Origin: SZAS-79 sp964599095 | GTDB lineage: Bacteria > Pseudomonadota > Gammaproteobacteria > Burkholderiales > SG8-39 | DNA length: 64,000 nt | Reading direction: 5' to 3' | Assembly: GCA_964599095.1 (NCBI GenBank) | Contig: CAZREB010000014.1 | Coordinates: 1 to 64,000, forward strand | Shown: piece after piece, positions 53,025 to 61,602 of the stretch | Numbering within the stretch: the first letter of the stretch is position 1 | Layout: each line of letters begins with the position of its first letter | Translations under genes and position numbers: made by a program | The notes under the pieces: generated by a model | Seen by the model: the letters and a program-made list of their open reading frames with translations, nothing else | The model's database searches: none | What the model was told of the DNA's origin: nothing

Positions 53025-54902
53025 GTGATGCGGCGTGGCCAATTCGGGCTGCTGACAGAGCGGCGCTTCGGCCCGTTCTTCGGCGTGCAGTTTCTGAGCG
53101 CTTTCAACGGACATCTGTTCAGGCAGGCGCTGGTCGTCGTGCTTGCCTACCAGACCGCGAGATTCACCACTCTGAGCGCGGACACCGTCCAGAACCTCGC
53201 GCAGGCGCTCTTCACCCTCCCGTTCCTGGTGTTTTCGGCTGTCGCGGGCCAGTTAGCGGACCAGCGGGACAAGTCGAAACTGATTGCTGCAGCGGTCGGC
53301 ATCGAGTTCGGCTGCATGACGCTCGGTGCTGGCGGGCTCTTGCTAGAGAGTCTGCCACTTCTGCTCGCGGCGCTGCTCCTTTTCGGAGCCCAGTCCGCAC
53401 TATTTGCGGCGGTAAAGTACTCGATCCTGCCGCATCATCTCGCGCGATCCGAAGTCATGGGTGGCAACGGTCTTGTCCTGACCGGGACGTCGGTTGCGAT
53501 CATCGCCGGCACGATGACCGGCGGCTTGCTCGCCGCTCATCAGAAGCCCGGTGGCGCCGTAGTTGCGTACTCGGCGATGGCGATCTCAATTGCGGGTATC
53601 GCCTTGTCGCGTGCTATTCCAGCCGCACCCGCGGAGGACCCATGGTTGCGAATCAACTGGAATCCGGTTTCCGAGATCCGGCGCAATCTGCGCTTCGCTC
53701 AACGGGACCGCACGGTATTTCTCTCGATCCTCGGGATGGCGTGGTTCAGCTTTTACGCTTCGATGTTTGCGACGCAGTTGCCGAACCTTGCGCGGCACGT
53801 CCTCACGGGCAATGAGCATGTGGCTACGCTCCTTCTTGTCGCGGGTGGCGCCGGGTTCGCGATCGGGTCGCTCCTTTGCGAACAGCTCTCCGGGTACAAG
53901 GTGGAAATCGGGCTGGTGCCGTTCGGCTCTATCGGCTTGACGCTGTTCGGCGTCGACCTGTGGTGGGCGGCCGCGAACCACGTCACGCTCGGGCCGTTGG
54001 GCGCCGGGGAATTCGTCCGCGAGCCGGGGCACTGGCGGATTCTCGCCGATCTTCTGGCGATCGGTGTGTTTGGCGGCCTGTACGCTGCTCCGCTGTGCGC
54101 CCTTATCCAGGAGCGAAGCGACCCGACGCATCGCGGCCGGGTCATCGCCGTGAACAACATTTTGAACGCGGCATTCATGATCGGTGCCGCCGTGCTTGCG
54201 GTCGCTCTCCTCGGGTCCGGGCTCACGATCCCACAACTGATCCTCGTCACCGCGCTCCTCAACGCCGCAGTGGCGATCCATATTTTCGCGCGGGCTCCGG
54301 AGTTCCTGGTGCGGTTCATGGTGTGGATGCTGATTCACTCGGTTTACCGGTTGACGGCGTCCGGCCTTGACCGCATTCCGGACAAGGGACCCGCCATCAT
54401 TGTTTCGAACCACGTCTCCTACGTGGATGCGCTGGTGATCTCGGCAGTCTGCCGCCGGCCGATCCGCTGGGTCATGGACCAGCGCATTTTCCGGATTTCT
54501 CTCCTGAGCTTTTTTTTCCGCACTATCAAGGCGATCCCGATTGCGCCGGCAAAAATTGATCCGCAAGAGCTCCAGCGTGCCTACGACGCGATCGCGAGGG
54601 AGCTCGCGGCAGGCCAGATCGTCGGCCTGTTCCCGGAAGGCAAGCGCACATTGAACGGCGAGATGAACGAATTCAAGGGTGGGGTCCGCAAAATTCTCGA
54701 TCGAACGCCCGTGCCGGTCATTCCATTGGCGCTCTGCGGACTGTGGCAGAGCATTTTCGCGCGCAATCGAGACAAGCTGCATCACGCAACGAAGTTGTTT
54801 CCCAAGATCGGGATAGCGGTCGGCGAGCCGATCGATCCGGCGACCGTCACGCCGGAAGGTCTCCACAGGGCCGTCCGTGCGCTGCGGGGCGACTGGAAGT
54901 AG
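53025..54902 (+). CDS. LplT-PlsC fusion (lysophospholipid flippase/acyltransferase)
   Basis: 625 residues. Residues 1 to about 420 are an MFS-type transporter of the LplT kind, with about 12 helices and GVQFLSAFNGHLFRQALVV at the N-terminus (family members usually have FND where this has FNG). Residues 430-625 are a 1-acyl-glycerol-3-phosphate acyltransferase with NHVSYVD (His463, Asp468) and LFPEGKRT. The protein would import lysophospholipids and re-acylate them. The acyl-ACP synthetase domain often fused to this pair is absent. Confidence 0.9.
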   Translation: MMRRGQFGLLTERRFGPFFGVQFLSAFNGHLFRQALVVVLAYQTARFTTLSADTVQNLAQALFTLPFLVFSAVAGQLADQRDKSKLIAAAVGIEFGCMTLGAGGLLLESLPLLLAALLLFGAQSALFAAVKYSILPHHLARSEVMGGNGLVLTGTSVAIIAGTMTGGLLAAHQKPGGAVVAYSAMAISIAGIALSRAIPAAPAEDPWLRINWNPVSEIRRNLRFAQRDRTVFLSILGMAWFSFYASMFATQLPNLARHVLTGNEHVATLLLVAGGAGFAIGSLLCEQLSGYKVEIGLVPFGSIGLTLFGVDLWWAAANHVTLGPLGAGEFVREPGHWRILADLLAIGVFGGLYAAPLCALIQERSDPTHRGRVIAVNNILNAAFMIGAAVLAVALLGSGLTIPQLILVTALLNAAVAIHIFARAPEFLVRFMVWMLIHSVYRLTASGLDRIPDKGPAIIVSNHVSYVDALVISAVCRRPIRWVMDQRIFRISLLSFFFRTIKAIPIAPAKIDPQELQRAYDAIARELAAGQIVGLFPEGKRTLNGEMNEFKGGVRKILDRTPVPVIPLALCGLWQSIFARNRDKLHHATKLFPKIGIAVGEPIDPATVTPEGLHRAVRALRGDWK

Positions 54903-54982
54903 AAGGCCTCGGCCCGTGCGCGCCGATACCTGCGCGGCATCAAGCTGGACGGACCTCGCCGTCGGAATCTGCGGTGCCAGGT

Positions 54983-54996
54983 TTGATTTGCGTCAA
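54983..54996 (+). promoter_or_regulatory. FNR-type box of the 55030 lipoprotein gene
   Basis: TTGAT-TTGC-GTCAA, one mismatch from the perfect dyad. GACAAT at 55018-55023 is a -10 candidate, which puts transcription start near 55031, at the ATG of the lipoprotein. A near-perfect palindrome CGCTTGAATCAAGCG lies between the box and the -10. Confidence 0.65.
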
Positions 54997-55029
54997 TAGA
55001 TGCGCTTGAATCAAGCGGACAATGGCTTC

Positions 55030-55444
55030 ATGGGCCAAGTGGAGAAGATTATTAGCGTCGATGGCAGGTGGTTGATTCTGGCCGCGGCGCTTTTGACTCT
55101 GAGCGGTTGCGCGGCCGAAGGCCCGGGCAAGCCGGCCGGCCTTGAACAGAGGATCGAGGCGGCGCGCACTCGTGCGGATCACGTCGAGATCGCTGCAATC
55201 TATGGGCAACAGGCAGAGGCGGACACAGAGGCCGGGGAACGGCATCTCAACCTCGCGCGGGCCTACGAGAGAGGCTGGGTCTGGGCCGGCCCAAAAGGCG
55301 GGTGGCGTGGTTAGTGCGAGAAAAGGCAACCAGAATCAAATCGCCCATTGCGAAAATATTGCGCGCATCTTTCAGCAAGCGGCGGCGGAGGATATTTCGC
55401 TGGCGAAGGAGCATCGTCAGATGGTTGCCGGGGCGAAAGAATGA
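55030..55444 (+). pseudogene. ARTR-motif lipoprotein, copy 3, frameshifted
   Basis: From ATG 55030 the frame gives a leader with lipobox LSGC, AAEGPGKPAGLEQ and EAARTRADHVEIAAIY, then stops at 55314. The homologous C-terminal part (GGVVSARKGNQNQIAHCENI...) continues in another frame to 55444. Reading AAA in place of the AAAA at 55293-55296 restores a single frame like copy 1. It could be a true mutation, an assembly error, or slippage. The repaired stop would overlap the start of the next BNR gene. Confidence 0.75.
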
Positions 55445-56403
55445 AGTCTCAACGCAATGCGTGCTGGCTTCACCCGGCCGAAGGCCTTGCCCGCGTGATT
55501 GCCGCCGTGCTGGTCGCCACGGCCGCACTCGCGGTGCGCGCGCAGCCCGCGCTGTTCCACGACCACGGACATGGGCTTTCGTTTTCGTCCGACGGCAAGG
55601 CGCTGCTTGCGCCCAGCCACGGCGGGCTCGCGGTGTACGAGGATGGCGCTTGGCGGGAGGCGGCCGGCCCGATCCAGGGGTATTCGGGTTTCTCGGTAGC
55701 CGACCGCGCCATCTACGCCAGCGGCCATTCGCGGCCGGGAATCCCGTCGGCGCACGAACCGATAGGCCTTGTCCGCAGCACCGATGGCGGCAGGTCCTGG
55801 CAATCGATTGCGCCGGCGCTCGCGGGCGGGGCTGACTTCCCGCTGCTGGCCGCGGGCTATCGCTCCAACGCGATTTACGTGGTGAACGCGCGGCCGAATC
55901 AGGCGATGCCGACACCGGGTATCTACTTGACGCGCGACGAGGGTTTGTCCTGGCTGCGCGCTGCGGCTCGCAATCTGGAGGGTGAGATCCACGGACTTGC
56001 TGCGCACCCGCGGGAGGCGGGCACGGTGGCGGTTGCGACCGGGCGGGGGCTCTACCTTTCGCGGGACTCCGGCGCAAGCTTCGTGCTGGTCGACGGCCGA
56101 GAGCCGGCGACCGCCGTCGCGTTCGACTTTGGCGGCGAGCGCGTGCGCTATGCGCGGACAGTGTCGAATCAGGTGGTCGAGTCGTCGCTGGATGGCCGGA
56201 ACCGCAAGGCGCTGCGTTTGCCGCGGCTCAGGCTCGATTACGTGACGTGCCTCGCGCAGAACCCGAAGGACGAGCGCGCGCTCGCGTTCGCGACGCGCCG
56301 TCGCGACGTCTACGTGACCAACGACGGCGGCGCCTCATGGCGGCGCATTGCGTCGGAGGAAGCGCGGCAGGCGAGTCCGCGACGCGAGGTAGGCGATCGA
56401 TGA
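55441..56403 (+). CDS. exported BNR-repeat beta-propeller, copy 4
   Basis: 320 residues from ATG 55441. A signal region to about 36 (LAVRAQPALFHDHGHGLSFS) is followed by BNR motifs STDGGRSW, TRDEGLSW, SRDSGASF and TNDGGASW. Its HDHGHGLSF first blade parallels HVHGLFF of copy 1, and the two are the most alike of the four. It follows the frameshifted lipoprotein gene and faces the CusRS-like two-component genes. Function unknown. Confidence 0.85.
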   Translation: MKSQRNACWLHPAEGLARVIAAVLVATAALAVRAQPALFHDHGHGLSFSSDGKALLAPSHGGLAVYEDGAWREAAGPIQGYSGFSVADRAIYASGHSRPGIPSAHEPIGLVRSTDGGRSWQSIAPALAGGADFPLLAAGYRSNAIYVVNARPNQAMPTPGIYLTRDEGLSWLRAAARNLEGEIHGLAAHPREAGTVAVATGRGLYLSRDSGASFVLVDGREPATAVAFDFGGERVRYARTVSNQVVESSLDGRNRKALRLPRLRLDYVTCLAQNPKDERALAFATRRRDVYVTNDGGASWRRIASEEARQASPRREVGDR

Positions 56404-56507
56404 TCACGACGGCGAATCCGCCGATGTCGAATCAATAAGCGTCGACCAAAGGCGTGCAGGCGGCTGTCCCGCGTCAATCTCCTCCTTCTCATACCAAAGG
56501 TTTCGCG

Positions 56508-57929
56508 TCAGGCGTGGAATATTGCGCGGAACGTGGTCGGTCCGCCGGGCGTGCTTTCGACCTCGACCGACCCGCCGTGGAGATCCATGATCGACTTGAC
56601 GATCGCCAACCCGAGTCCGGCTCCGCCTGGGGAATCGATGCGCGACCCTCCTGCCTGATAGAAACGATCGAATACCCGCGGCAGGTGCTCGGCCGCGATG
56701 CCGGGGCCCGGATTGCTGACCTCGAGGCAAACGTCTCCACGGTCGGTGGACCTGATGACTGCAGTGACCGCTTTCCCGCGCGGTGTGTGCCACAGCGCAT
56801 TCGAAAGCAGATTGCCGATCACCCGCTGGATCATGCTGTGGTCCGCCAGCACCGTTGCCTGGCCATCGCACGCGAAAACTACCCCGCGTTCGCCGGCCAG
56901 CAATTCGAAATAGGCCACGACCTTGTCGAGCGAAGCGCGCAAGTCGAAATGCTCCAACGTCAACACCGCCGAGGCATTGTCCGCCTGAGCGAGAAAAAGC
57001 ATTTCACGCACGATGCGCGCCAGCCGTTCGCCGTCTTCGACGATCGATATTATCGCCTTACGATACTCGTCCGCGGCTCGTGGCCGGGTGAGGGCGACTT
57101 GCCCATGGCCGATCAGGCTGTTGATCGGTGTGCGCAGTTCGTGCGCCAGATCGGAAGAAAAATCGTACAGACGCCGGAAGGAATCGTTCAAACGGTCGAG
57201 CATCGAGTTGAAACCCCGCACCAAGCTTATGAGTTCAAGCGGCGCGTCTTCGATCGAGAAACGCGCATCGAGGCGGCTGACCGAAATGTGCTCTGCGGCG
57301 GCGGCGAGCTTCCTCACGGGGGCCAGGCCCCTGCGGATCACCCAGATTCCTCCAAGGGTCGCGAGCACCGCCCCGAGCAGGAGCGAAACCAGCATCGCAC
57401 CGGAATGCGCCGTCAGCAGATCCCGGTGATCGCGCGCGTCAACCGCGATCCCGACCCAGACGGGCGTTTCGCCGGCTGGCCCGACCCACCCCTTCGCTGT
57501 CCTCACGAGGAATTCAGCCCCGCTGCGGTAGAGCGAATCCCCCTCCCGCTCCGACCCGGCCTGCTCGCCGATCCATCCAAGCAGTGTCGGGTCCGATCCG
57601 TCCATTTCGAGCGACTGGTACAGCACGACGCCCCGGGCGTCAAAAATTGCCAAATGAAGGCGATGCTGGCCCAGGAGAATGGCGTCGAGGTGTTTGCTGT
57701 GCGTGGCAATGTCTTGTTCCGAAGGCAGCTCGCTGAGCACGCGCTCTACCAACTCTATTTTCCAGCGCAGTTCGGCGCGCGCGCGCGCCTCGAGCGCGCT
57801 GCCGAGACTGTAGTGTAGGTGCAGGCCGATTCCCACGAGCACCAGAACGAACACAGCCAGCAGCATCAGCGACAATTGCGTAGCAATAGAGCGCGGCGCA
57901 CCGACGTCAGAATTCTCCGGGCCGTTCAT
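56508..57929 (-). CDS. cusS: CusS-like heavy-metal sensor histidine kinase
   Basis: 473 residues. Two membrane helices (about 20-40 and 178-198) bound a periplasmic sensor of about 140 residues. HAMP follows (APVRKLAAAAEHISVSRLDA), then the H-box DLAHELRTPIN (His263), N-box and G-boxes (GNLLSNALWHTP, GPGIAAEHLPRVF, GGAGLGLAIVK). ATG 57929 overlaps the regulator's stop. It would sense periplasmic copper or silver and phosphorylate the partner encoded upstream. Confidence 0.92.
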   Translation of the reverse strand: MNGPENSDVGAPRSIATQLSLMLLAVFVLVLVGIGLHLHYSLGSALEARARAELRWKIELVERVLSELPSEQDIATHSKHLDAILLGQHRLHLAIFDARGVVLYQSLEMDGSDPTLLGWIGEQAGSEREGDSLYRSGAEFLVRTAKGWVGPAGETPVWVGIAVDARDHRDLLTAHSGAMLVSLLLGAVLATLGGIWVIRRGLAPVRKLAAAAEHISVSRLDARFSIEDAPLELISLVRGFNSMLDRLNDSFRRLYDFSSDLAHELRTPINSLIGHGQVALTRPRAADEYRKAIISIVEDGERLARIVREMLFLAQADNASAVLTLEHFDLRASLDKVVAYFELLAGERGVVFACDGQATVLADHSMIQRVIGNLLSNALWHTPRGKAVTAVIRSTDRGDVCLEVSNPGPGIAAEHLPRVFDRFYQAGGSRIDSPGGAGLGLAIVKSIMDLHGGSVEVESTPGGPTTFRAIFHA

Positions 57930-58597
57930 GTTCGCGCCTCGCAAACATAGCCAACGCCGCGGATCGTGTGAATCAGCATTGCGTCGAACGAGTCGTCAAC
58001 TTTCGCGCGCAGCCTGCGTATTGCGACATCGACCACGTTCGTATCGCTGTCGAAGTGTAAGTCCCAGACCTGCTCGGTAATCAGAGTCCTCGACAAGGCT
58101 TCCCCCGTATGAAGCATCAACAGGTGAAGCAACGCGAATTCCTTGGCGGTAAGCTCGATCCGTTTGCCGGCGCGAGTCACGCGGCGTTTGACGGGGTCCA
58201 GACTCAGGTCGGCGACGCGAAGGGTTTCGGGTTGGACGACTTTCCCTCGGCGAAGCAGCGTGCGAATCCGGGCGAGCAATTCCGAAAACGCGAAGGGTTT
58301 CACAAGATAATCGTCGGCTCCGAGTTCAAGCCCTTTGACACGATCCTCGATCCTGTCGCGCGCGGAGAGGATCAACACCGGCGTGTCTTTGCGCGCCCGC
58401 AGCTCCCTGATGAGCTCCCAGCCGCTGCGGCCCGGAAGCATCACATCGAGCACGACCAGTGCGTAATCGCCGGTCAGCGCAAGATGCTCGCCGTCCGTCC
58501 CGTTGGTCGCCAGATCGACCACGAAACCATGTTCGGTAAGCCCCTGCTTGAGGTAGGCCGCGGTGCTCTTCTCGTCTTCGACCACCAGCAGTCTCAT
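57926..58597 (-). CDS. cusR: CusR-like OmpR-family response regulator
   Basis: 223 residues. Receiver domain with Asp51 (VVLDVMLPG) and the acidic pair in VVEDEK, then an OmpR-type winged helix (LTAKEFALLHLLMLHTGEAL and TNVVDVAIRRLRAKVDD). It is coupled with the kinase by a 4-base overlap. Likely targets are the cus pump operons, and possibly the porin region where a palindrome of suitable type occurs near 59071. Confidence 0.93.
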   Translation of the reverse strand: MRLLVVEDEKSTAAYLKQGLTEHGFVVDLATNGTDGEHLALTGDYALVVLDVMLPGRSGWELIRELRARKDTPVLILSARDRIEDRVKGLELGADDYLVKPFAFSELLARIRTLLRRGKVVQPETLRVADLSLDPVKRRVTRAGKRIELTAKEFALLHLLMLHTGEALSRTLITEQVWDLHFDSDTNVVDVAIRRLRAKVDDSFDAMLIHTIRGVGYVCEART

Positions 58598-58674
58598 GCG
58601 CTCTCTCCGCCTTGCGCGAATCAGTACGCCGTGGAATGCGGACTACAGCCGAGCCTCAGACGCGCGCTGCCGTT

Positions 58675-59016
58675 TCAGGGGCCTCGGTAGCGCCGATCGG
58701 TCTCGAAATCCGTGGAATCGCTAATTTTGCGCACGACCCCGTCCGGTGATATCTCGACCCAGAACATGCGCGGCTCGAAATCTCCCGGGTGACGAAACCC
58801 CCACTCCTCCCCCTGATGGGCACGCAATCGTTGGATCCGCGATGGCGATCCGAGCAACTCGCGTACTTGATTCGCGGTCGTCTTACCGACTGCGATTCTC
58901 GCAAAATTGCCCGCCGTCTGGCGCTCGGCCAGCTCTCGTGTCGCCGTTGCGCACGCGACAACGCTCAGCAGCAGCGCGGCGGCGGCCAAACGTGCAGCAA
59001 TTCCGTTCATCGACAT
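58675..59016 (-). CDS. BamE/SmpA-like lipoprotein
   Basis: 113 residues. Lipobox VVAC (Cys22), then GKTTANQVRELLGSPSRIQ, the SmpA/OmlA signature, and EEWGFRHPGDFEPRMFWVEI. Outer-membrane lipoproteins of this kind belong to, or resemble, the BAM assembly complex. This is probably an accessory paralogue, not the housekeeping BamE. Divergent from the porin gene. Confidence 0.82.
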   Translation of the reverse strand: MSMNGIAARLAAAALLLSVVACATATRELAERQTAGNFARIAVGKTTANQVRELLGSPSRIQRLRAHQGEEWGFRHPGDFEPRMFWVEISPDGVVRKISDSTDFETDRRYRGP

Positions 59017-59070
59017 CTCCTAGAAAACCCACAAGCGAAACTATAGCCGCTTTGCAGGCGAACTAGACTG

Positions 59071-59086
59071 GATGACAAAAATGTAA
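59071..59086. promoter_or_regulatory. possible CusR/OmpR-type palindrome
   Basis: ATGACA-AAAA-TGTAAT: arms ATGACA and TGTAAT are inverted repeats with one mismatch. It resembles the TGACA-x-TGTCA boxes bound by CusR-like regulators. It lies in the divergent region between the BamE-like and porin genes, 470 bases from cusR. Confidence 0.35.
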
Positions 59087-59319
59087 TGCCGCGGTAAGCG
59101 ACCGGCGATCCAAGTCGCGCGGACCGAATAGAGCATCAAATTACAAATCAGCAATGTCTCAGAAAATCGCGAGCGACGACTCCGCAATCAATCGATAACG
59201 TCTCGGCAGCGTTCCCGTAATCCTCGCTCTTCTAGCATCGCTTCTGCACGGTCGGCGCCTAACCCGGCGGCTGTATCGGCGGCCTCGTTGGCCAATTCGG
59301 ATTGCAAAAGGAGATTGCG

Positions 59320-60534
59320 ATGAAGAAAATCATATGCGGCGTAGCGGCTGTCGCGGGCGCTTTCGCGGCCCCGGCGGTCGTGCTCGCTCAGTCGAGCGTC
59401 ACGATCAGCGGGTTTTTTCAAGTAAGCGTGGATAGCATGAAGATTGGCGACGCCCCGGCGCGCTTGAAGAGGACTGAAAATCGCGTGAACGACGAGTCGT
59501 CAAGCGTGGTATTCAGCGTTACGGAAGACCTCGGCGGCGGTCTGGCGGGGATCGGGAGGGTGGACTTCAAGCCGAATCTCGACACCGGTTCCCTCGCGGC
59601 TTCCGGCGAGTCGTGGGTCGGATTGAGGAGCAAGGACTGGGGCCAACTGACGGCCGGCCGTCACAGTCTCCACTACTTCCTGGCGCCGGACGATGCCTAT
59701 TTCAAGGGCGCGTCGTACAGGATTCATCCGAGCTCGCTCACCGATTTTGCGGGTGGCGGAAGGATAGCTATCGCCAATGCGACTCGGACCCCAAATTCGA
59801 TTAAGTGGACTTCGCCGGCCTGGGGCGGCTTTCAGACCGTGGTCGCGTACTCGACCAGCCCGCTCGCATCGGCGGGTGTGGAAGCCGACCTGGCCGCGGG
59901 CAACAGCGCGCGCAACGGCCGCGCATGGAACCTGCATCCCACCTATACGACGCCCAACTGGAAGATCGGCTACAGCTACTGGGATGGCAAGGCGGACAAC
60001 CCGAGCGCTGTCTACAGCCCCGCCATCTCCGGCCTGAGCACCGCTCCGCTGGGTACTTCGACGACCTTGGCTACCGCGGCGGGCCAGCTCATCACCGCCG
60101 ACCAGCGCGGCAATACGCTCTACGGCTTCTATACCTGGGATGGCTGGAAGCTCGGTCTGCTGTGGAATAAAACCGGACTCAAAGCCGCGGCAACTGGGGT
60201 GGGTCTCGTGCCGATCGGCACGAAGCTGGGCGACCGTACGGCGTGGTCGATTCCGCTTCGCTACACGACCGGCCCCCATAACTATATGGCGTCCTACACA
60301 CAGGCGCTGGACGACAAGGCGACGGCCGCGCGCGACGGGGCGAATATGTGGTCTCTTACCTACGCGTACTCGCTGTCCAAACGCACCAACCTCGCGCTGT
60401 CGTTGAATCAGATCAAGAACGACGCGGGTGCCGCGTATTCCCACTACGTGGACTCAGGGGGCGGCACCAATAACTCGCTGGCGGCCGGCGAGCGTGCGCG
60501 CCTGGTCTCATTCGGAATACGTCACGACTTCTAG
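59320..60534 (+). CDS. betaproteobacterial general porin
   Basis: 404 residues from ATG 59320 (AAAGGAG upstream; a TTG at 59302 is discarded). Signal peptide to 23 (VVLAQSSVTISGFFQ), a 16-strand barrel pattern with SSVVFSVTEDLGGGLAGIGR and WVGLRSKDWGQLTAGR, and a C-terminal Phe (GIRHDF) for BAM recognition. This trimeric porin family is typical of Betaproteobacteria. The upstream gap (59017-59319) holds the shared promoter region and no gene. Confidence 0.93.
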   Translation: MKKIICGVAAVAGAFAAPAVVLAQSSVTISGFFQVSVDSMKIGDAPARLKRTENRVNDESSSVVFSVTEDLGGGLAGIGRVDFKPNLDTGSLAASGESWVGLRSKDWGQLTAGRHSLHYFLAPDDAYFKGASYRIHPSSLTDFAGGGRIAIANATRTPNSIKWTSPAWGGFQTVVAYSTSPLASAGVEADLAAGNSARNGRAWNLHPTYTTPNWKIGYSYWDGKADNPSAVYSPAISGLSTAPLGTSTTLATAAGQLITADQRGNTLYGFYTWDGWKLGLLWNKTGLKAAATGVGLVPIGTKLGDRTAWSIPLRYTTGPHNYMASYTQALDDKATAARDGANMWSLTYAYSLSKRTNLALSLNQIKNDAGAAYSHYVDSGGGTNNSLAAGERARLVSFGIRHDF

Positions 60535-60674
60535 CAACCGTGAATCTTGCGGGGAGCCCTCCCATTCGCGGGAGAGTTGCTCGCGGTCGTACGAGGACAA
60601 GGTGGCGAAATTGCAGCAAACGGGCTCACGTTGGGGTGGGTATCGATCATCGATTGACAACAGGGAAGCAAATC

Positions 60675-61115
60675 ATGAAACGACTGAATGTAATTGTTTT
60701 GATTGCGGCGGCAATGCTGGCGGGACCGCCTGCTTACGCACACGATCAGCGCGCGGCACGAGCTCTCGAACATGAGAGCCCGCAGTTGCTGGCGCAGGCC
60801 AAAGCGCCGGCAGCCGGAGCCGCCAATGAGGTCCATGAAATTCATGATCACATGGACATGATGCAGCGAAAGATGGACAAGTACCACGCCAGCAAGGACC
60901 AGAAGGAACGTGCAATTCTCCGGGGCGAGGTTTATGCCGATATGCGGGATCATATGAAATTGATGCGCGGGCCTGGGGGCATGGATAGTGGCCGCATGAC
61001 GAGCGGCGATTCGAAGAGGCGCCAGCAGATGATGGAAATACGCATGGACCAGACGCATCAGATGATGGAGTGGATGTTTACGTTCCAGTCCGATTCTCCG
61101 GTCACGGCGCCGTGA
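60675..61115 (+). CDS. exported Met/His-rich protein, function unknown
   Basis: 146 residues from ATG 60675 (AGGGAAGCAAATC upstream). Signal peptide to 22 (PPAYAHDQ). The mature part is helical and rich in Met and His (HEIHDHMDMMQRKMDKYHAS, then MRQQMM-like runs: RRQQMMEIRMDQTHQMMEWM). The composition suggests metal binding in the periplasm. No family recognised. Confidence 0.65.
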   Translation: MKRLNVIVLIAAAMLAGPPAYAHDQRAARALEHESPQLLAQAKAPAAGAANEVHEIHDHMDMMQRKMDKYHASKDQKERAILRGEVYADMRDHMKLMRGPGGMDSGRMTSGDSKRRQQMMEIRMDQTHQMMEWMFTFQSDSPVTAP

Positions 61116-61602
61116 CACGCTTTAAATGTCTTCCCCGGCAACGGCGGCGCCGAGTTTCATTCGGTCGCGGTCTTACCGCCGGAACTCGCCCACATATTCG
61201 CGGGCGGGTATCCGGGAGCGACAGGCGGTTGATCCAGGTCAACTTGCCCGGCGGCGCAATCGACGAGAATGCTGACTTGAGAGTCCTAGGGGCAAGTCAT
61301 GCAAGCGGTGCTAGAGCCATCCGACTGGTCGCGAAACATCGATCACGGTGAGCAATGCGATTGCCGCGTACTGGCGTCGGCCGTCGGCGCGGAGTCATCG
61401 GCGGTCGATTTCTGGTATTGCCAGACCGTTCTACAGAAGCGATGGAAGATCAAATGCAACCACGGCTGCCGTGATCCAGGCGTACGCGTGACACCGGAAC
61501 TCCCGCCGCGCGATCCCGATGACGCGATTCAGGCGATTCTGATCGTTAACGCCGGGCCTCTGCCCGGTTGATGGATGTAAACGGAGATATCTGGATTTCA
61601 AA
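61116..61602. other. 487-bp region with an FNR-type site, no confident gene
   Basis: Holds the FNR-type box at 61229-61242. A plus-strand frame 61299-61571 (90 codons, five Cys) begins shortly after the inferred transcription start but shows no family, no strong RBS and no clear signal. I do not call it as a gene. Confidence 0.4.
61229..61242 (+). promoter_or_regulatory. FNR-type box upstream of the acetate genes
   Basis: TTGAT-CCAG-GTCAA, near-consensus. A weak -10-like AGAATG lies at 61265-61270, at class II distance. The next convincing genes downstream are the MaoC-PTA fusion and ackA, which make ATP from acetyl-CoA when oxygen is scarce. Confidence 0.6.

Noticed and set aside
61299..61571. 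90-codon plus-strand frame with five Cys between the FNR-type box and the acetate genes
   Set aside because: No family, no convincing RBS and no signal peptide; kept only as part of the intergenic description.
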